DNA of 64,000 bases, taken from the NCBI GenBank assembly GCA_964406945.1, contig CAYOTO010000007.1, forward strand, positions 40,890 through 104,889. The letters run 5' to 3'. Shown piece after piece: positions 1-8,678 of the stretch. The notes beneath the pieces were generated by a model, which saw nothing but the letters and a program-made list of their open reading frames with translations, had not been told where the DNA came from and did not search any database. Each line of letters opens with the position of its first letter. The first letter of the stretch is position 1. A program made the position numbers and the translations under genes. Source of the stretch: UBA2266 sp964406945. GTDB lineage: Bacteria > Planctomycetota > Phycisphaerae > Sedimentisphaerales > Anaerobacaceae.

Positions 1-1
1 C

Positions 2-319
2 GGTATCGCGGAAATGCTGCTGCAGTCGCACGCCGGCGAGATTCATCTGCTGCCGGCGCTGCCGGGAACCTGGGCCGACGGTTCGGTCGAAGGCCTTTGT
101 GCAAGAGGCGGTTTCAACGTGGATATCGAGTGGGGCCGGGGCAAGCTGACGCGCGGCAAGGTTTTCTCGAGACTCGGCAACAAATGCAAAGTGCGAGCGG
201 ACTCGGATGTGAGAATTGTCTGCAGAGGTCAGGACGTGAAGACCAAGTCGGTCGGCGAGGGCGTTGTCGAATTCGACACCGAAGTGGCCCAGAGCTATAT
301 CGTAATGCCGAGCGAGTGA
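2..319 (+). CDS. GH95-type alpha-L-fucosidase, C-terminal fragment
   Basis: The window opens inside this gene; the frame is open from base 2 and ends at 319, so only the last 105 residues are present. The stretch EMLLQSHAGEIHLLPALP, followed by W-x-DGSV and G-L-x-ARGGF, is the typical C-terminal end of glycoside hydrolase family 95, whose members remove terminal fucose from glycans. The catalytic (alpha/alpha)6 barrel lies upstream and cannot be inspected. What remains is the C-terminal beta-sandwich. It is followed by a promoter and a sugar-oxidising gene cluster on the same strand, which suggests that fucose-containing glycans are among the substrates of this locus. The family call is firm for such a short piece; substrate is inferred. 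Confidence 0.8.
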   Translation, partial: GIAEMLLQSHAGEIHLLPALPGTWADGSVEGLCARGGFNVDIEWGRGKLTRGKVFSRLGNKCKVRADSDVRIVCRGQDVKTKSVGEGVVEFDTEVAQSYIVMPSE

Positions 320-373
320 CCGGGTCGGGTAAAACGACAACAAAGCCGCGGCCAAAGATGCGTCTGTTTAGCT

Positions 374-402
374 TTGACAGCGTTTGAAGCCGGGGTTTAT
401 AT
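374..402 (+). promoter_or_regulatory. Sigma-70-type promoter upstream of the Gfo/Idh-led cluster
   Basis: TTGACA (374-379) and TTATAT (397-402) are separated by exactly 17 bases. The site lies in the 188-bp gap after the GH95 gene and about 105 bp before the next start codon, implying that the following cluster can be transcribed separately. The 11-mer GCCGGGGTTTA overlaps the spacer and -10 (389-399) and recurs at 443-453, which could be paired operator half-sites. Confidence 0.6.
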
Positions 403-507
403 TGCATACAGGGTGTTTGGTTCTTTTCGGCTGCATGTAGCGGCCGGGGTTTAATACGCCAACGGGGAACGAACGCTCATTCGATTGAGGAACATAAGGA
501 GTTTGTT

Positions 508-1812
508 ATGACTCTAGGCACTTCTTCGGGCAGCGGCGTGGGCCGTCGCCGATTTCTCGCAGGCGCCGCCTCGGCAGTTGCGGCGCCGTGGTTTGTTCCC
601 GCTTCGGTTCTGGGGCGTCGAGGTCACGCCGCCGCGAGCGAGCGGGTGACTCTGGGAATGATCGGGCTGGGCATTCGCGGCAGCGCCCACGTGAATACGT
701 TTCTGCCCCTGTCTCAATGTCGAATACTGGCGGTGAGCGATCTGTTCAAGTCGCGGCGGGATCAAAAGAAAACGCAGGTAGACCGTCATTATTCGGGTTC
801 GGGTTGCGATGCATACGCCGATTTTCGCGATCTTCTGGCCCGCGATGATATTGACGCGGTGGTAATAGCCTCGCCGGAGCACTGGCACGGGCTGCTCTCG
901 GTTCATGCAGTGCGGGCAGGCAAGGACATTTACTGCGAGAAGGCCCTGACTTTGACCGTAGCGGAGGGGCGTGCGGTGGTGGACGCCGTTAAGACGTACC
1001 GGCGCGTTTTCCAGATCGGCACCCAGCAGCGGTCCAGCCGGAACTTTCGGTTTGCGTGCGAACTGGCCCGAAACGGCTATCTTGGTGAGCTTCGCAGGGT
1101 CGAGGTGGGGGTTCCGGGCGGACATGCTCTGGGCAATGCCCCGACTATACAGGTTCCGGCGGACCTGGACTATGACAGGTGGCTGGGTCCGGCGCCCGAG
1201 AAACCCTACAACGCGATCCGATGCACAAGCCCGGAAGGCTGGTATCATATTTATGACTATTGTGCGGGGTGGATTCAGTCGTGGGGCGTGCATCATGTGG
1301 ATATCGCTTTGTGGGGAGCGCCGGCGCTGTTGGAATCGCCATTGAGGGTCGAAGGTTCCGCCGAATTTCCGGCCGAGGGACTGGGCAACACGTCCACGAA
1401 GTGGGATACGAGGCTTGTCGCGCCTTCGGGTGTAGAACTGAGCTTTAGCGATAACAGCAAGAACAAGCAGGGTTGCAAATTCATCGGCGACAAAGGGTGG
1501 GTGCATGTGAACCGTGGCAGCCTCACGGCCGGGCCGGAGTCTCTGCTCAAGGCCAGACTGAGGCCGTCGGAGGAGCACCTTTACGAGTCCAACCATCACT
1601 GGGTAAACTTTCTGGAATGCGTGAAGACTCGCAAGGATCCGGTTGCTCCGGTGCAGAGCGGCCACGAGGCGACGGTTGCGACTCTCATCGCGGATATCGC
1701 CACGCGGGTCGGAAGGCAACTGAGCTGGGACTGGTCGACCGAGCGATTCATCGGGGACGACGACGCGAACCGGATGCTGCGAAGGCCCATGCGAAGTCCC
1801 TGGATTCTCTGA
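508..1812 (+). CDS. Tat-exported Gfo/Idh/MocA-family oxidoreductase
   Basis: A 434-residue NAD(P)-dependent sugar dehydrogenase-like protein. A twin-arginine leader (GRRRFLAGAAS, residues 12-22) predicts folded export to the periplasm. A Rossmann nucleotide-binding loop, GMIGLGIRGSAH, lies at residues 50-61, and ASPEHWH (121-127) fits the family. The usual EKP signature is E144-K145-A146, so the catalytic lysine is kept but proline is lost. The start ATG has AAGGAG seven bases upstream. Known relatives oxidise sugars or glycosides, sometimes with tightly bound cofactor. Genes for ThuA, DUF1080 and two isomerases follow on the same strand, so a role in making 3-keto-sugars is likely but inferred. 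Confidence 0.85.
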   Translation: MTLGTSSGSGVGRRRFLAGAASAVAAPWFVPASVLGRRGHAAASERVTLGMIGLGIRGSAHVNTFLPLSQCRILAVSDLFKSRRDQKKTQVDRHYSGSGCDAYADFRDLLARDDIDAVVIASPEHWHGLLSVHAVRAGKDIYCEKALTLTVAEGRAVVDAVKTYRRVFQIGTQQRSSRNFRFACELARNGYLGELRRVEVGVPGGHALGNAPTIQVPADLDYDRWLGPAPEKPYNAIRCTSPEGWYHIYDYCAGWIQSWGVHHVDIALWGAPALLESPLRVEGSAEFPAEGLGNTSTKWDTRLVAPSGVELSFSDNSKNKQGCKFIGDKGWVHVNRGSLTAGPESLLKARLRPSEEHLYESNHHWVNFLECVKTRKDPVAPVQSGHEATVATLIADIATRVGRQLSWDWSTERFIGDDDANRMLRRPMRSPWIL

Positions 1813-1846
1813 GAACATCGGCCCAACGAAGCCGCGAAAAAGAGGT

Positions 1847-4800
1847 ATGAACATGAAAACAAATATACGCATATTCGTAATTCTCGCGTTGTTTCTCTGT
1901 CTGGCAACATTATCGGCGCAGGGCCGTCAGAGGTCGATGAATGTGAATGCAGCCCTGGAGGAGTTGAAGAGTTATCAGCCGGGCCAGAGCCGCAGGGCGC
2001 TGAACTTTCTGGAACTGGAGATATCGCGTTCGACATCGGATCCGGAACTGCGGCGTATGTTTTCGCTGCGTCTGGGCAGGCTGCTCGGAGACCCGGACAC
2101 CACGCATGCGGCGAAGCTGTTCATCTGCAGGCAACTGCCGCTTATAGGCGACAATTCTCACGTGAAGACTCTGTCCCAGATGCTGGACGATCCGCAGACG
2201 GTCGATATGGCCAGGAGGAGCCTGGAGGCCATACCGGGCAACGCATCACTGTCGGTCTTGAGAAACGCGTTGACCGGTCTTCAGGGCAGGGCGCTTGTGG
2301 GTGCTATTAATTCAATCGGCGTACGGGGCGATACCGGTTCGATTCCGATTCTTGCCAACATGCTCAACAGTGCCGATCCGCAGACTGCGGCTGCTTCGGC
2401 GATTGCTCTTGGAAATATCGGCACCAGGCCCGCGGCCGATGCGCTGGCGAGGGTTTCGACGAATGTTTCAGGGGAGGTTCTCAGGGCGGTTACGGACGGT
2501 CAACTTCGGTGTGCGCAATGGTTCGCCGATGCGGGTAACGACGCAGCCGCGGCGGCTATTTACGAGCAGATGTACGCTCGCGGGGCGACGGGCGGGCGTC
2601 TGGCTGCTTTGCGGGGGATGGTCCAGCTCAATTCGCGCGGAGCGGCAAACGCCGTTATGGAAGCGATTCAGTCGTCGGATCCTGCGCTGGCGGCCGAGGC
2701 GATTCAGTTGAGCCGATATCTACAGGGGCGGCGAATTACGCGGGAGCTAACCGATATGTTGAGCCGTCTGGATGCGTCGCGGCAGGTTCTGCTTATAGAC
2801 GCCCTGGCTGCGCGGGGCGACAGGAGCGCTTATCGGGATATCTCGCAGCTTCTGGCGAGCCGCAACCCCGCGGTCAAACAAGCGGTGGTCAGGGCTATGG
2901 GAGATATCGGCGATCTGGCGGCGGTCAGGACGGTGGCGCGAATCGCGGCTACGGAAAAGGGCGCGCTGCAGGCCGAGGCCCGTCAAAGCCTGGCCAGAAT
3001 AGAGGTGATAGGAGTGAACGGTACGCTGGTGAACGGGGCCGCACGCGGCGAGCCGGGACTGAGAGCCGAATACATACGGGCGATGGCCGCCAGAAGTCAC
3101 GAAGGCGCTGCGGGCGTATTGCTCAGAGCCGCTCGAGATGACGATCCGCAGTTGCGCGCGGCGGCCTGGGAGGCAATTGGGGAGGTGGCAGAACCGGATC
3201 TTTATCCGCAGTTACTGAACATGATGGCGCGAATAGACGACGGGGGCGAGGCCCGGATCGCCGCGGATGCGGTGTGGCGGGTGAGCAGCCGCATAGCGGA
3301 CCGCCGCTCGCGAATCGATCCTGTTGTGGGTGCATTGAACAGGGCCGGCGATTCGGCGAAGCCGGCTTTTCTGCGGCTTCTTTCGAAGTTCGGCGGGGCC
3401 GATGCTCTGGCTCCGGTGGCGTCTTACCTAAAGCACGGCAATCCGGGGGTGCGGGATGCGGCGGTTCGGTCGCTTTCGTACTGGCCCGATCTTTCGGCGG
3501 CCGGGGAACTGCTGAAACTGGCAAAGACGAGCACGAACATGACTCACAAGAGTCTGGCGCTTCGCGGTTATATTCGACTGGCCGCGGGCGCAGGTGAGGA
3601 TAAGCTCGAGATGCTGCAGGAGGCCCGCTGGATTGTGAGCACGCCGGAGGAAAAGCGGCTGCTGCTTGCGGCTGTGTCGGACATGGCCGATCCCGACGCC
3701 CTGCAGATAGCCGGCTCGCTGATCGACGACCGCGACGTGAGCGGCGAAGCGGCTCTGGCGACGGTGAAGATCGCAACGCCTATCGTGCGGCGTTACAGAC
3801 CGGAAGTGGCCCGTGCGATGGAGAAGGTGTTGAAGGCAACGAAAGATGCGGAACTCACCGCTCAGGCGCGAGCCCTGCTGGAGCGGGCGAGGGCGGCTGT
3901 CGATTTGCTGTCTCCGCCGCCGTACGGCCGGAAGGCCATTGAAGCACGTATGACGGAGTTGGAAAGGGCCGCGGGAGACAGGCGGGAACTGGTCTGTTAT
4001 CTGGACTGCGGGGTCCAGGCCGAGTCGGTCGGCGTTATCGGGCCGGTAATCAAGCAGCAGAACGGCGAGCCGTGGCTGTGGCCGGGTTCGGACATTGCCG
4101 CGGACGCAACCTTCGGAACGGTCACGTTCGACTCTGGACAGATCGTATTCGAGATTTCGAATCTGGCGCCCAGGAATAAATACGAGCTGGGTTTCAGTTG
4201 GTGGGATTACGACGGCAACGGACGGACCCAGTCGGTGCTTATGGCCGAGAACAAGCCTTACAGATTCACGGGGCTGGTCGGGCCGACGCGTCTGCCGGTT
4301 TATCGGGGCCGTCGCGAGAGGCCGGCGGAAATGACCGTGCCTTTGAATATACCCAACCGCAGCGATGGTGAAGTCGCGGTCGCCTTCAAGCAGGAGTGGC
4401 AATCCAATGCGGTGGTCAGTGAAGTGTGGCTTTACGAGGTGCAGACGGGTCGCCAGGACCGCAGGAACTCACGCGAGATTCTCATAGTTACCGGGGTCGA
4501 TTACCCGGGCCATAAGTGGAAAGAGACCGCTCCGGCGCTGGCCCAGGCGCTTCGAAGGGACCCGCGTCTATCGGTTCAGGTGGTGGAGAAGCCGGAATTT
4601 CTGGCGTCGCCGGATCTTCACAACTACGATTCGGTTGTTCTGCATTTTATGGACTGGGAGACGCCAGCACCGGGCAAGGCGGCCCGCGAGAATCTGAAGA
4701 AGTTCGTCGAGGGCGGCAAGGGCATGATGCTGGTTCATTTTGCGTGCGGGGCTTTTCAGGACTGGCCGGAATTCGAAAAGATGGCCGGCCGGGTGTGGGA

Positions 4801-5146
4801 TCCGAATCTGCGGGCACACGATCCTTACGGCCAGTTCACGGTGGACATCGTCGACCGGCGCAACCCGATTACGTTCGCCATGCGGTCGTTCAGGATAACG
4901 GACGAACTTTATACCTGTCTTGCAGGCGATGAGCCGATAAAGGTGCTTGCCACGGCTACATCGAAGGTCGACAAGAAGGTCTATCCCATGGCCTTTACGC
5001 TGGAATACGGCAAGGGCAAGGTGTTTCACTGCGTGCTGGGTCACGATGTCGGGGCGATCTCGAATCTTAATGCAGCCAAGCTGTTTCGGCGCGGCTGCGC
5101 CTGGACGGCGGGACTGCCGCCGGTGCCTGGGACTGCCCGAAAATAA
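1847..5146 (+). CDS. Exported HEAT-repeat protein with C-terminal ThuA domain
   Basis: A 1099-residue protein with an N-terminal signal peptide (residues 1-25, ending LSAQG). Residues of about 40-680 are a long series of HEAT/PBS-lyase-like helical repeats, recognisable by recurring patterns such as VRDAAVRSL and AAAWEAIGEV. A linker beta-domain follows, and residues from about 870 to 1095 form a ThuA-like (glutamine-amidotransferase fold) domain: ILIVTGVDYPGHKW, then GGKGMMLVHFACGAFQDWPE and GKGKVFHCVLGHD. ThuA proteins act in trehalose and other 3-keto-glycoside catabolism. HEAT arrays usually bind proteins. The gene starts 35 bases after the dehydrogenase and is followed at 31 bases by an isomerase gene, so co-transcription is likely. 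Confidence 0.8.
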   Translation: MNMKTNIRIFVILALFLCLATLSAQGRQRSMNVNAALEELKSYQPGQSRRALNFLELEISRSTSDPELRRMFSLRLGRLLGDPDTTHAAKLFICRQLPLIGDNSHVKTLSQMLDDPQTVDMARRSLEAIPGNASLSVLRNALTGLQGRALVGAINSIGVRGDTGSIPILANMLNSADPQTAAASAIALGNIGTRPAADALARVSTNVSGEVLRAVTDGQLRCAQWFADAGNDAAAAAIYEQMYARGATGGRLAALRGMVQLNSRGAANAVMEAIQSSDPALAAEAIQLSRYLQGRRITRELTDMLSRLDASRQVLLIDALAARGDRSAYRDISQLLASRNPAVKQAVVRAMGDIGDLAAVRTVARIAATEKGALQAEARQSLARIEVIGVNGTLVNGAARGEPGLRAEYIRAMAARSHEGAAGVLLRAARDDDPQLRAAAWEAIGEVAEPDLYPQLLNMMARIDDGGEARIAADAVWRVSSRIADRRSRIDPVVGALNRAGDSAKPAFLRLLSKFGGADALAPVASYLKHGNPGVRDAAVRSLSYWPDLSAAGELLKLAKTSTNMTHKSLALRGYIRLAAGAGEDKLEMLQEARWIVSTPEEKRLLLAAVSDMADPDALQIAGSLIDDRDVSGEAALATVKIATPIVRRYRPEVARAMEKVLKATKDAELTAQARALLERARAAVDLLSPPPYGRKAIEARMTELERAAGDRRELVCYLDCGVQAESVGVIGPVIKQQNGEPWLWPGSDIAADATFGTVTFDSGQIVFEISNLAPRNKYELGFSWWDYDGNGRTQSVLMAENKPYRFTGLVGPTRLPVYRGRRERPAEMTVPLNIPNRSDGEVAVAFKQEWQSNAVVSEVWLYEVQTGRQDRRNSREILIVTGVDYPGHKWKETAPALAQALRRDPRLSVQVVEKPEFLASPDLHNYDSVVLHFMDWETPAPGKAARENLKKFVEGGKGMMLVHFACGAFQDWPEFEKMAGRVWDPNLRAHDPYGQFTVDIVDRRNPITFAMRSFRITDELYTCLAGDEPIKVLATATSKVDKKVYPMAFTLEYGKGKVFHCVLGHDVGAISNLNAAKLFRRGCAWTAGLPPVPGTARK

Positions 5147-5176
5147 CAGGATTATTATACGGAAGGGACAAAGAGC

Positions 5177-6043
5177 ATGAAGATAGGATTTCATACGGAT
5201 GCATTCAATTCGGCCGCGTTCAGCTTCGAAAAATCGCTGAAGTGGGCACAGGATAACGGGGTGCACTATATCGAATGCGGGCTTATCGACGGGGTAAGCT
5301 GGATTCACGGGCTGGGCTATCAGCCGCACGTGGCTCTTTACGAGGATCCGATTCTGCTTAGAAAGAAGATGGACGGCTATGGCGTGCGGTTTTCGCAGGT
5401 CGACGCCGCTTATCCGCTTTCGGGAAAGGACGGCCCGGTTCGCGGCGTACCGTACGTGCTCAAGTCCATACAGTGGGCGCATCTGATCGGTTGCGACTGC
5501 GTGGATACGACCGACGGTATGGAAGCGCCGGAGGGACTCTCCGACGAAGAAGGGATGGAGATGATGAAGCGATCTTACGAGCAGATAATCGAGGTGGCCG
5601 AGGCGCATCAAATCAATGTGAACATAGAACCGCACGGCCATTTCACGACCAAACCGGACATGATGGGGCGCATGCTGGATTTCTGCGACAGTGAGTATCT
5701 GGGGCTGAATATGGATACGGGCAATACGTTCATCGCGGGGACGGATCCGATAGCCTTTCTGGAGAGATTCTTCGACAGGGTAAAGCACGTCCACGTTAAG
5801 GACGTTTCCGAATCTCTGGCCGAGGCCGTGAAGGGTAATCAGACCGGCATCGCCATAAGCCATTGTGCTCTGGGCGAGGGGGTAAACGCCGACAATATCG
5901 TACGCTGCCTCGAAATCCTCCGCGACAAGGGCTATGAGGGCGTTTTGAGCATGGAATGTGAAGGTCAGGGCGGGCCTATGATAGAAAAATCGCTCGACTG
6001 GGTGCGGGGCACATGTCAGCAGTTGAAAATCCCGGTCGAATGA
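5177..6043 (+). CDS. Sugar phosphate isomerase/epimerase-like TIM-barrel protein
   Basis: A 288-residue protein of the AP-endonuclease-2-like (xylose-isomerase-like TIM barrel) superfamily, without a signal peptide, hence cytoplasmic. Metal-site motifs are visible: NVNIEPHGHF (Glu and His), LGLNMDTGN (Asp), and VKHVHVKDV (His), with SMECEGQG supplying the last acidic ligand. These proteins isomerise or epimerise keto-sugars and 2-keto-acids. It sits between the HEAT-ThuA gene and a second protein of the same superfamily, so the two probably act on successive or alternative keto-sugar intermediates. The exact substrate cannot be read from sequence. Confidence 0.82.
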   Translation: MKIGFHTDAFNSAAFSFEKSLKWAQDNGVHYIECGLIDGVSWIHGLGYQPHVALYEDPILLRKKMDGYGVRFSQVDAAYPLSGKDGPVRGVPYVLKSIQWAHLIGCDCVDTTDGMEAPEGLSDEEGMEMMKRSYEQIIEVAEAHQINVNIEPHGHFTTKPDMMGRMLDFCDSEYLGLNMDTGNTFIAGTDPIAFLERFFDRVKHVHVKDVSESLAEAVKGNQTGIAISHCALGEGVNADNIVRCLEILRDKGYEGVLSMECEGQGGPMIEKSLDWVRGTCQQLKIPVE

Positions 6044-6132
6044 GGGTAGAATACATTTTCGGCCTGCGGTTCGCAGCGGAGCGGCGGGCTGCGGTATCAG
6101 GAAGTGAAAATTTAACGTAAGGAGAAGCTGTA

Positions 6133-6984
6133 ATGAAAGTCGGATTCAATATGTTGCTCTGGACCACTCACGTCACGGAGGAGCATTTCCCGATGCTCGA
6201 AGCTATCAAGAAGATCGGCTACGACGGTGTGGAGATGCCCCTTTTCGAGGGCGAAGTGGCCCATTTCGAAAAAGTGGCCAAGGCTCTCAAGGATAACGGT
6301 TTGGGCTGCACGACTGTGGGTGTGATTCCCGACGAGGAGCACAACCCAATCAGTGCGGATGCATCGCACCGGGCCGGCGGGCTGGATCATATCAAATGGG
6401 CGCTGGAGTGCTCGGCTGCTCTGGGTTCGGATGTTCTGTGCGGCCCGCTTTATCAGCCGCTGGGGTGTTTTTCCGGAGACGCCCCGACGCAAGAGGAAAA
6501 GGCCCGCGCGGTGGAGGTTCATAAAGCCGCCGGTGAAATAGCCGCCAAGAACAAGGTCAAGATCGGGATAGAGTTTCTGAACCGTTTCGAGTGCTATTTC
6601 CTCAACACAATGGGCGATGCCGCGGCACATGTAAAAAAGGTCGACAACCCGATGGTGGGCGTTCTCTACGATACCTTCCACGCGAACATCGAGGAAAAAG
6701 ACCCGGTGGGTGTTATCGGCAAGTATATCGATTCGATCAATCACATCCACATCAGCGAAAACGACCGCGGCACGCCGGGCGAAGGCCACATCGACTGGCC
6801 GGCGACGTTCAAGGCGATTCGCTCGAGCGGATACGATGACTGGCTCGTGATCGAGGCTTTCGGAAGGGCGCTGCCGGACCTGGCGGCGGCGACTCGCGTA
6901 TGGCGCGATTTCTTCCCCAGCCGGGAGCACGCGTATACCAAGGGCCTCGAATTCATCAGACAGCAGTGGGAAGCAGCCGCCTGA
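6133..6984 (+). CDS. Sugar isomerase/epimerase of the tagatose/psicose 3-epimerase type
   Basis: A 283-residue cytoplasmic TIM-barrel enzyme. It carries GIEFLNRFECYF (catalytic Glu), GVLYDTFHANIEE (metal Asp and His), and HIHISENDRGTPGEGHIDW, which is the hallmark of D-tagatose 3-epimerase and related ketose 3-epimerases. The start ATG has AAGGAG upstream. The preceding 89-bp spacer contains a small inverted repeat (CTGCG-TT-CGCAG) but no clear promoter. A C3-epimerase next to DUF1080 and ThuA genes fits processing of 3-keto-sugars. Hydroxypyruvate-isomerase activity is an alternative. Confidence 0.83.
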   Translation: MKVGFNMLLWTTHVTEEHFPMLEAIKKIGYDGVEMPLFEGEVAHFEKVAKALKDNGLGCTTVGVIPDEEHNPISADASHRAGGLDHIKWALECSAALGSDVLCGPLYQPLGCFSGDAPTQEEKARAVEVHKAAGEIAAKNKVKIGIEFLNRFECYFLNTMGDAAAHVKKVDNPMVGVLYDTFHANIEEKDPVGVIGKYIDSINHIHISENDRGTPGEGHIDWPATFKAIRSSGYDDWLVIEAFGRALPDLAAATRVWRDFFPSREHAYTKGLEFIRQQWEAAA

Positions 6985-7016
6985 CTCGGCTGAACAGTTT
7001 TTTCGGAGATAAGAAG

Positions 7017-8576
7017 ATGAACAGACTTACAACATTATTCATTGCTATGCTCTTAGTTACCGTTTCTTCACTTGCGTTGGCGGACGAGGGCTTTAAGCCT
7101 ATATTTGACGGCAAGACGCTCGAAGGCTGGAAGGCCGACGATATGAGCCGCTGGTCGGTGCAGGACGGCGCGATTACGGGGCAGTCGACGGCCGACAATC
7201 CGCTCAAAGGCAATCAGTTTATCGTCTGGCAGCAGGGTGACCTGGACGACTTCGAGCTTAAGCTCAAGTGGAAGATCGAAGGCACTGACCGGGCGAATTC
7301 CGGCATTCAGATTCGCAGCCGGGTGCACGAGGACGGCCACGTGATCGGTTATCAGCCCGACATCGACCGGGGCGGAACCTGGGTGGGCGCGATTTATGAC
7401 GAGCGCGGCCGGGGCATGCTGGCGGCCCGGGGTCAGAAGACCTTCATCGGGCCCGACGGCAAGATGAACAAGACCAGGTTCGCTGATTCAGACGAGCTTT
7501 ACAAGGTTATCAAGAAGGACGGCTGGAACGAGCACCACATTATCGCCAAGGGTCCGAAGATTACCGTCAAGGTCAATGGCGTGACAACCGCCGAGGTAAT
7601 CGACGCCGAGACAAAGAACCGCGAGCTTACCGGTGTTCTGGCTCTGCAGCTTCATGCCGGTCCGCCGATGAAAGTTCAGTTCAAGGACATCGTGCTCAAG
7701 AGGCTCGACACCAGCCCGAACAAAAAGGTGGTTCTGATCGCAGGCCCGAAGAGTCACGGGTATATGGGCCATGAGCATAATGCGGGCTGTCTGCTGCTGG
7801 AGAAGATGATTAACGAAGCGAACATCGGCGTGGTCGCGACCACGTATCTGAGCGGCTGGCCGAATGATCCCACCGCGTTCGACAATGCCGATGCGGTTGC
7901 GGTTTTCTGCGACGGCGGCGGACGCCACGTTGTCATGAAGCATCTGGACGAAATGGATGCTATGGCGGAAAAAGGCGTGGGAATCGGCATGCTTCATTAC
8001 GGCGTTGAGATTCCCAAAGGCAAGCCCGGCGATCTGTTGCTTAAATGGACTGGCGGATATTTCGAGACGCACTGGTCGGTTAATCCGCATTGGAAGGCCG
8101 AGTTCAAGGAATTCGTCGAGCATCCGGTGACCAGGGGTCTGAAACCGTTCGAAATCGACGACGAGTGGTACTACCACATGCGGTTCCCCGAGGGCATGAA
8201 GAATGTCACGCCGGTTCTTACGGCGATTCCGCCGGACAAGACCCGCGAACGACCGGACGGGGCCCACAGCGGCAATCCGACCGTACGCGCCCGCAAGGGT
8301 ATGCCCGAGCATCTGGCGTGGGTAATCGAGCGGCCGGACGGCGGCAGGGGCTTCGGCTTCACCGGCGGTCACTGGCACTATAACTGGGCCGAGCCGAATT
8401 TCCGAACGGTTGTTCTCAACGGCCTGGTCTGGATCGCCGGCGGCAAGGTTCCCGAAGGCGGTGTGCCGTCCAGGACTCCGAGTATCGAAGAGCTGAAGGA
8501 GAATCAGGACTACGATATGCCCGGCAACTATAACTGGGACAGAGTCGAGAAGATGATCGACGAATGGAACAAATAG
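7017..8576 (+). CDS. DUF1080 (3-keto-disaccharide hydrolase-like) fused to ThuA domain
   Basis: A 519-residue exported protein; the ATG at 7017 begins a clean signal peptide (MNRLTTLF... SSLALA). An open frame continues upstream but would overlap the previous gene and lose the signal. Residues of about 28-220 are a DUF1080 concanavalin-like domain: PIFDGKTLEGWKAD, FELKLKWKIEG, NSGIQIRSR, and LALQLHAGPPMKVQFKDI. DUF1080 enzymes act on 3-keto-glycosides by hydrolysis or elimination. Residues from about 235 to the end are a ThuA domain with HGYMGHEHNAG and GRGFGFTGGHWHYNW. Fusion of the two domains is direct evidence that they act in one pathway. A terminator follows at 8604-8642. Confidence 0.85.
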   Translation: MNRLTTLFIAMLLVTVSSLALADEGFKPIFDGKTLEGWKADDMSRWSVQDGAITGQSTADNPLKGNQFIVWQQGDLDDFELKLKWKIEGTDRANSGIQIRSRVHEDGHVIGYQPDIDRGGTWVGAIYDERGRGMLAARGQKTFIGPDGKMNKTRFADSDELYKVIKKDGWNEHHIIAKGPKITVKVNGVTTAEVIDAETKNRELTGVLALQLHAGPPMKVQFKDIVLKRLDTSPNKKVVLIAGPKSHGYMGHEHNAGCLLLEKMINEANIGVVATTYLSGWPNDPTAFDNADAVAVFCDGGGRHVVMKHLDEMDAMAEKGVGIGMLHYGVEIPKGKPGDLLLKWTGGYFETHWSVNPHWKAEFKEFVEHPVTRGLKPFEIDDEWYYHMRFPEGMKNVTPVLTAIPPDKTRERPDGAHSGNPTVRARKGMPEHLAWVIERPDGGRGFGFTGGHWHYNWAEPNFRTVVLNGLVWIAGGKVPEGGVPSRTPSIEELKENQDYDMPGNYNWDRVEKMIDEWNK

Positions 8577-8603
8577 TCGATTGAAATACGCACGGATGCG
8601 TAC

Positions 8604-8642
8604 CGGGCAGGGGCCGGCTCGAATCGGCTCCTGCCCGTTTTT
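8604..8642 (+). terminator. Rho-independent terminator after the DUF1080-ThuA gene
   Basis: A 13-bp stem (8604-8616 with 8625-8637, one G-T wobble) and an 8-base loop are followed by five T. The next gene starts only 37 bases later with a strong AAAGGAGGA site and no obvious promoter, so read-through may set its level. Confidence 0.85.
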
Positions 8643-8678
8643 GGGATAAGGCGGCTCAGGCGTAAAGGAGGAAAGACT

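Noticed and set aside
514..1872. 452-codon open frame antisense to the Gfo/Idh gene
   Set aside because: It mirrors the codon pattern of the real gene and has no domain-like content or export signal.
4568..5863. 431-codon open frame on the minus strand
   Set aside because: It spans the antisense of two real genes (ThuA end and an isomerase) and has no recognisable family.
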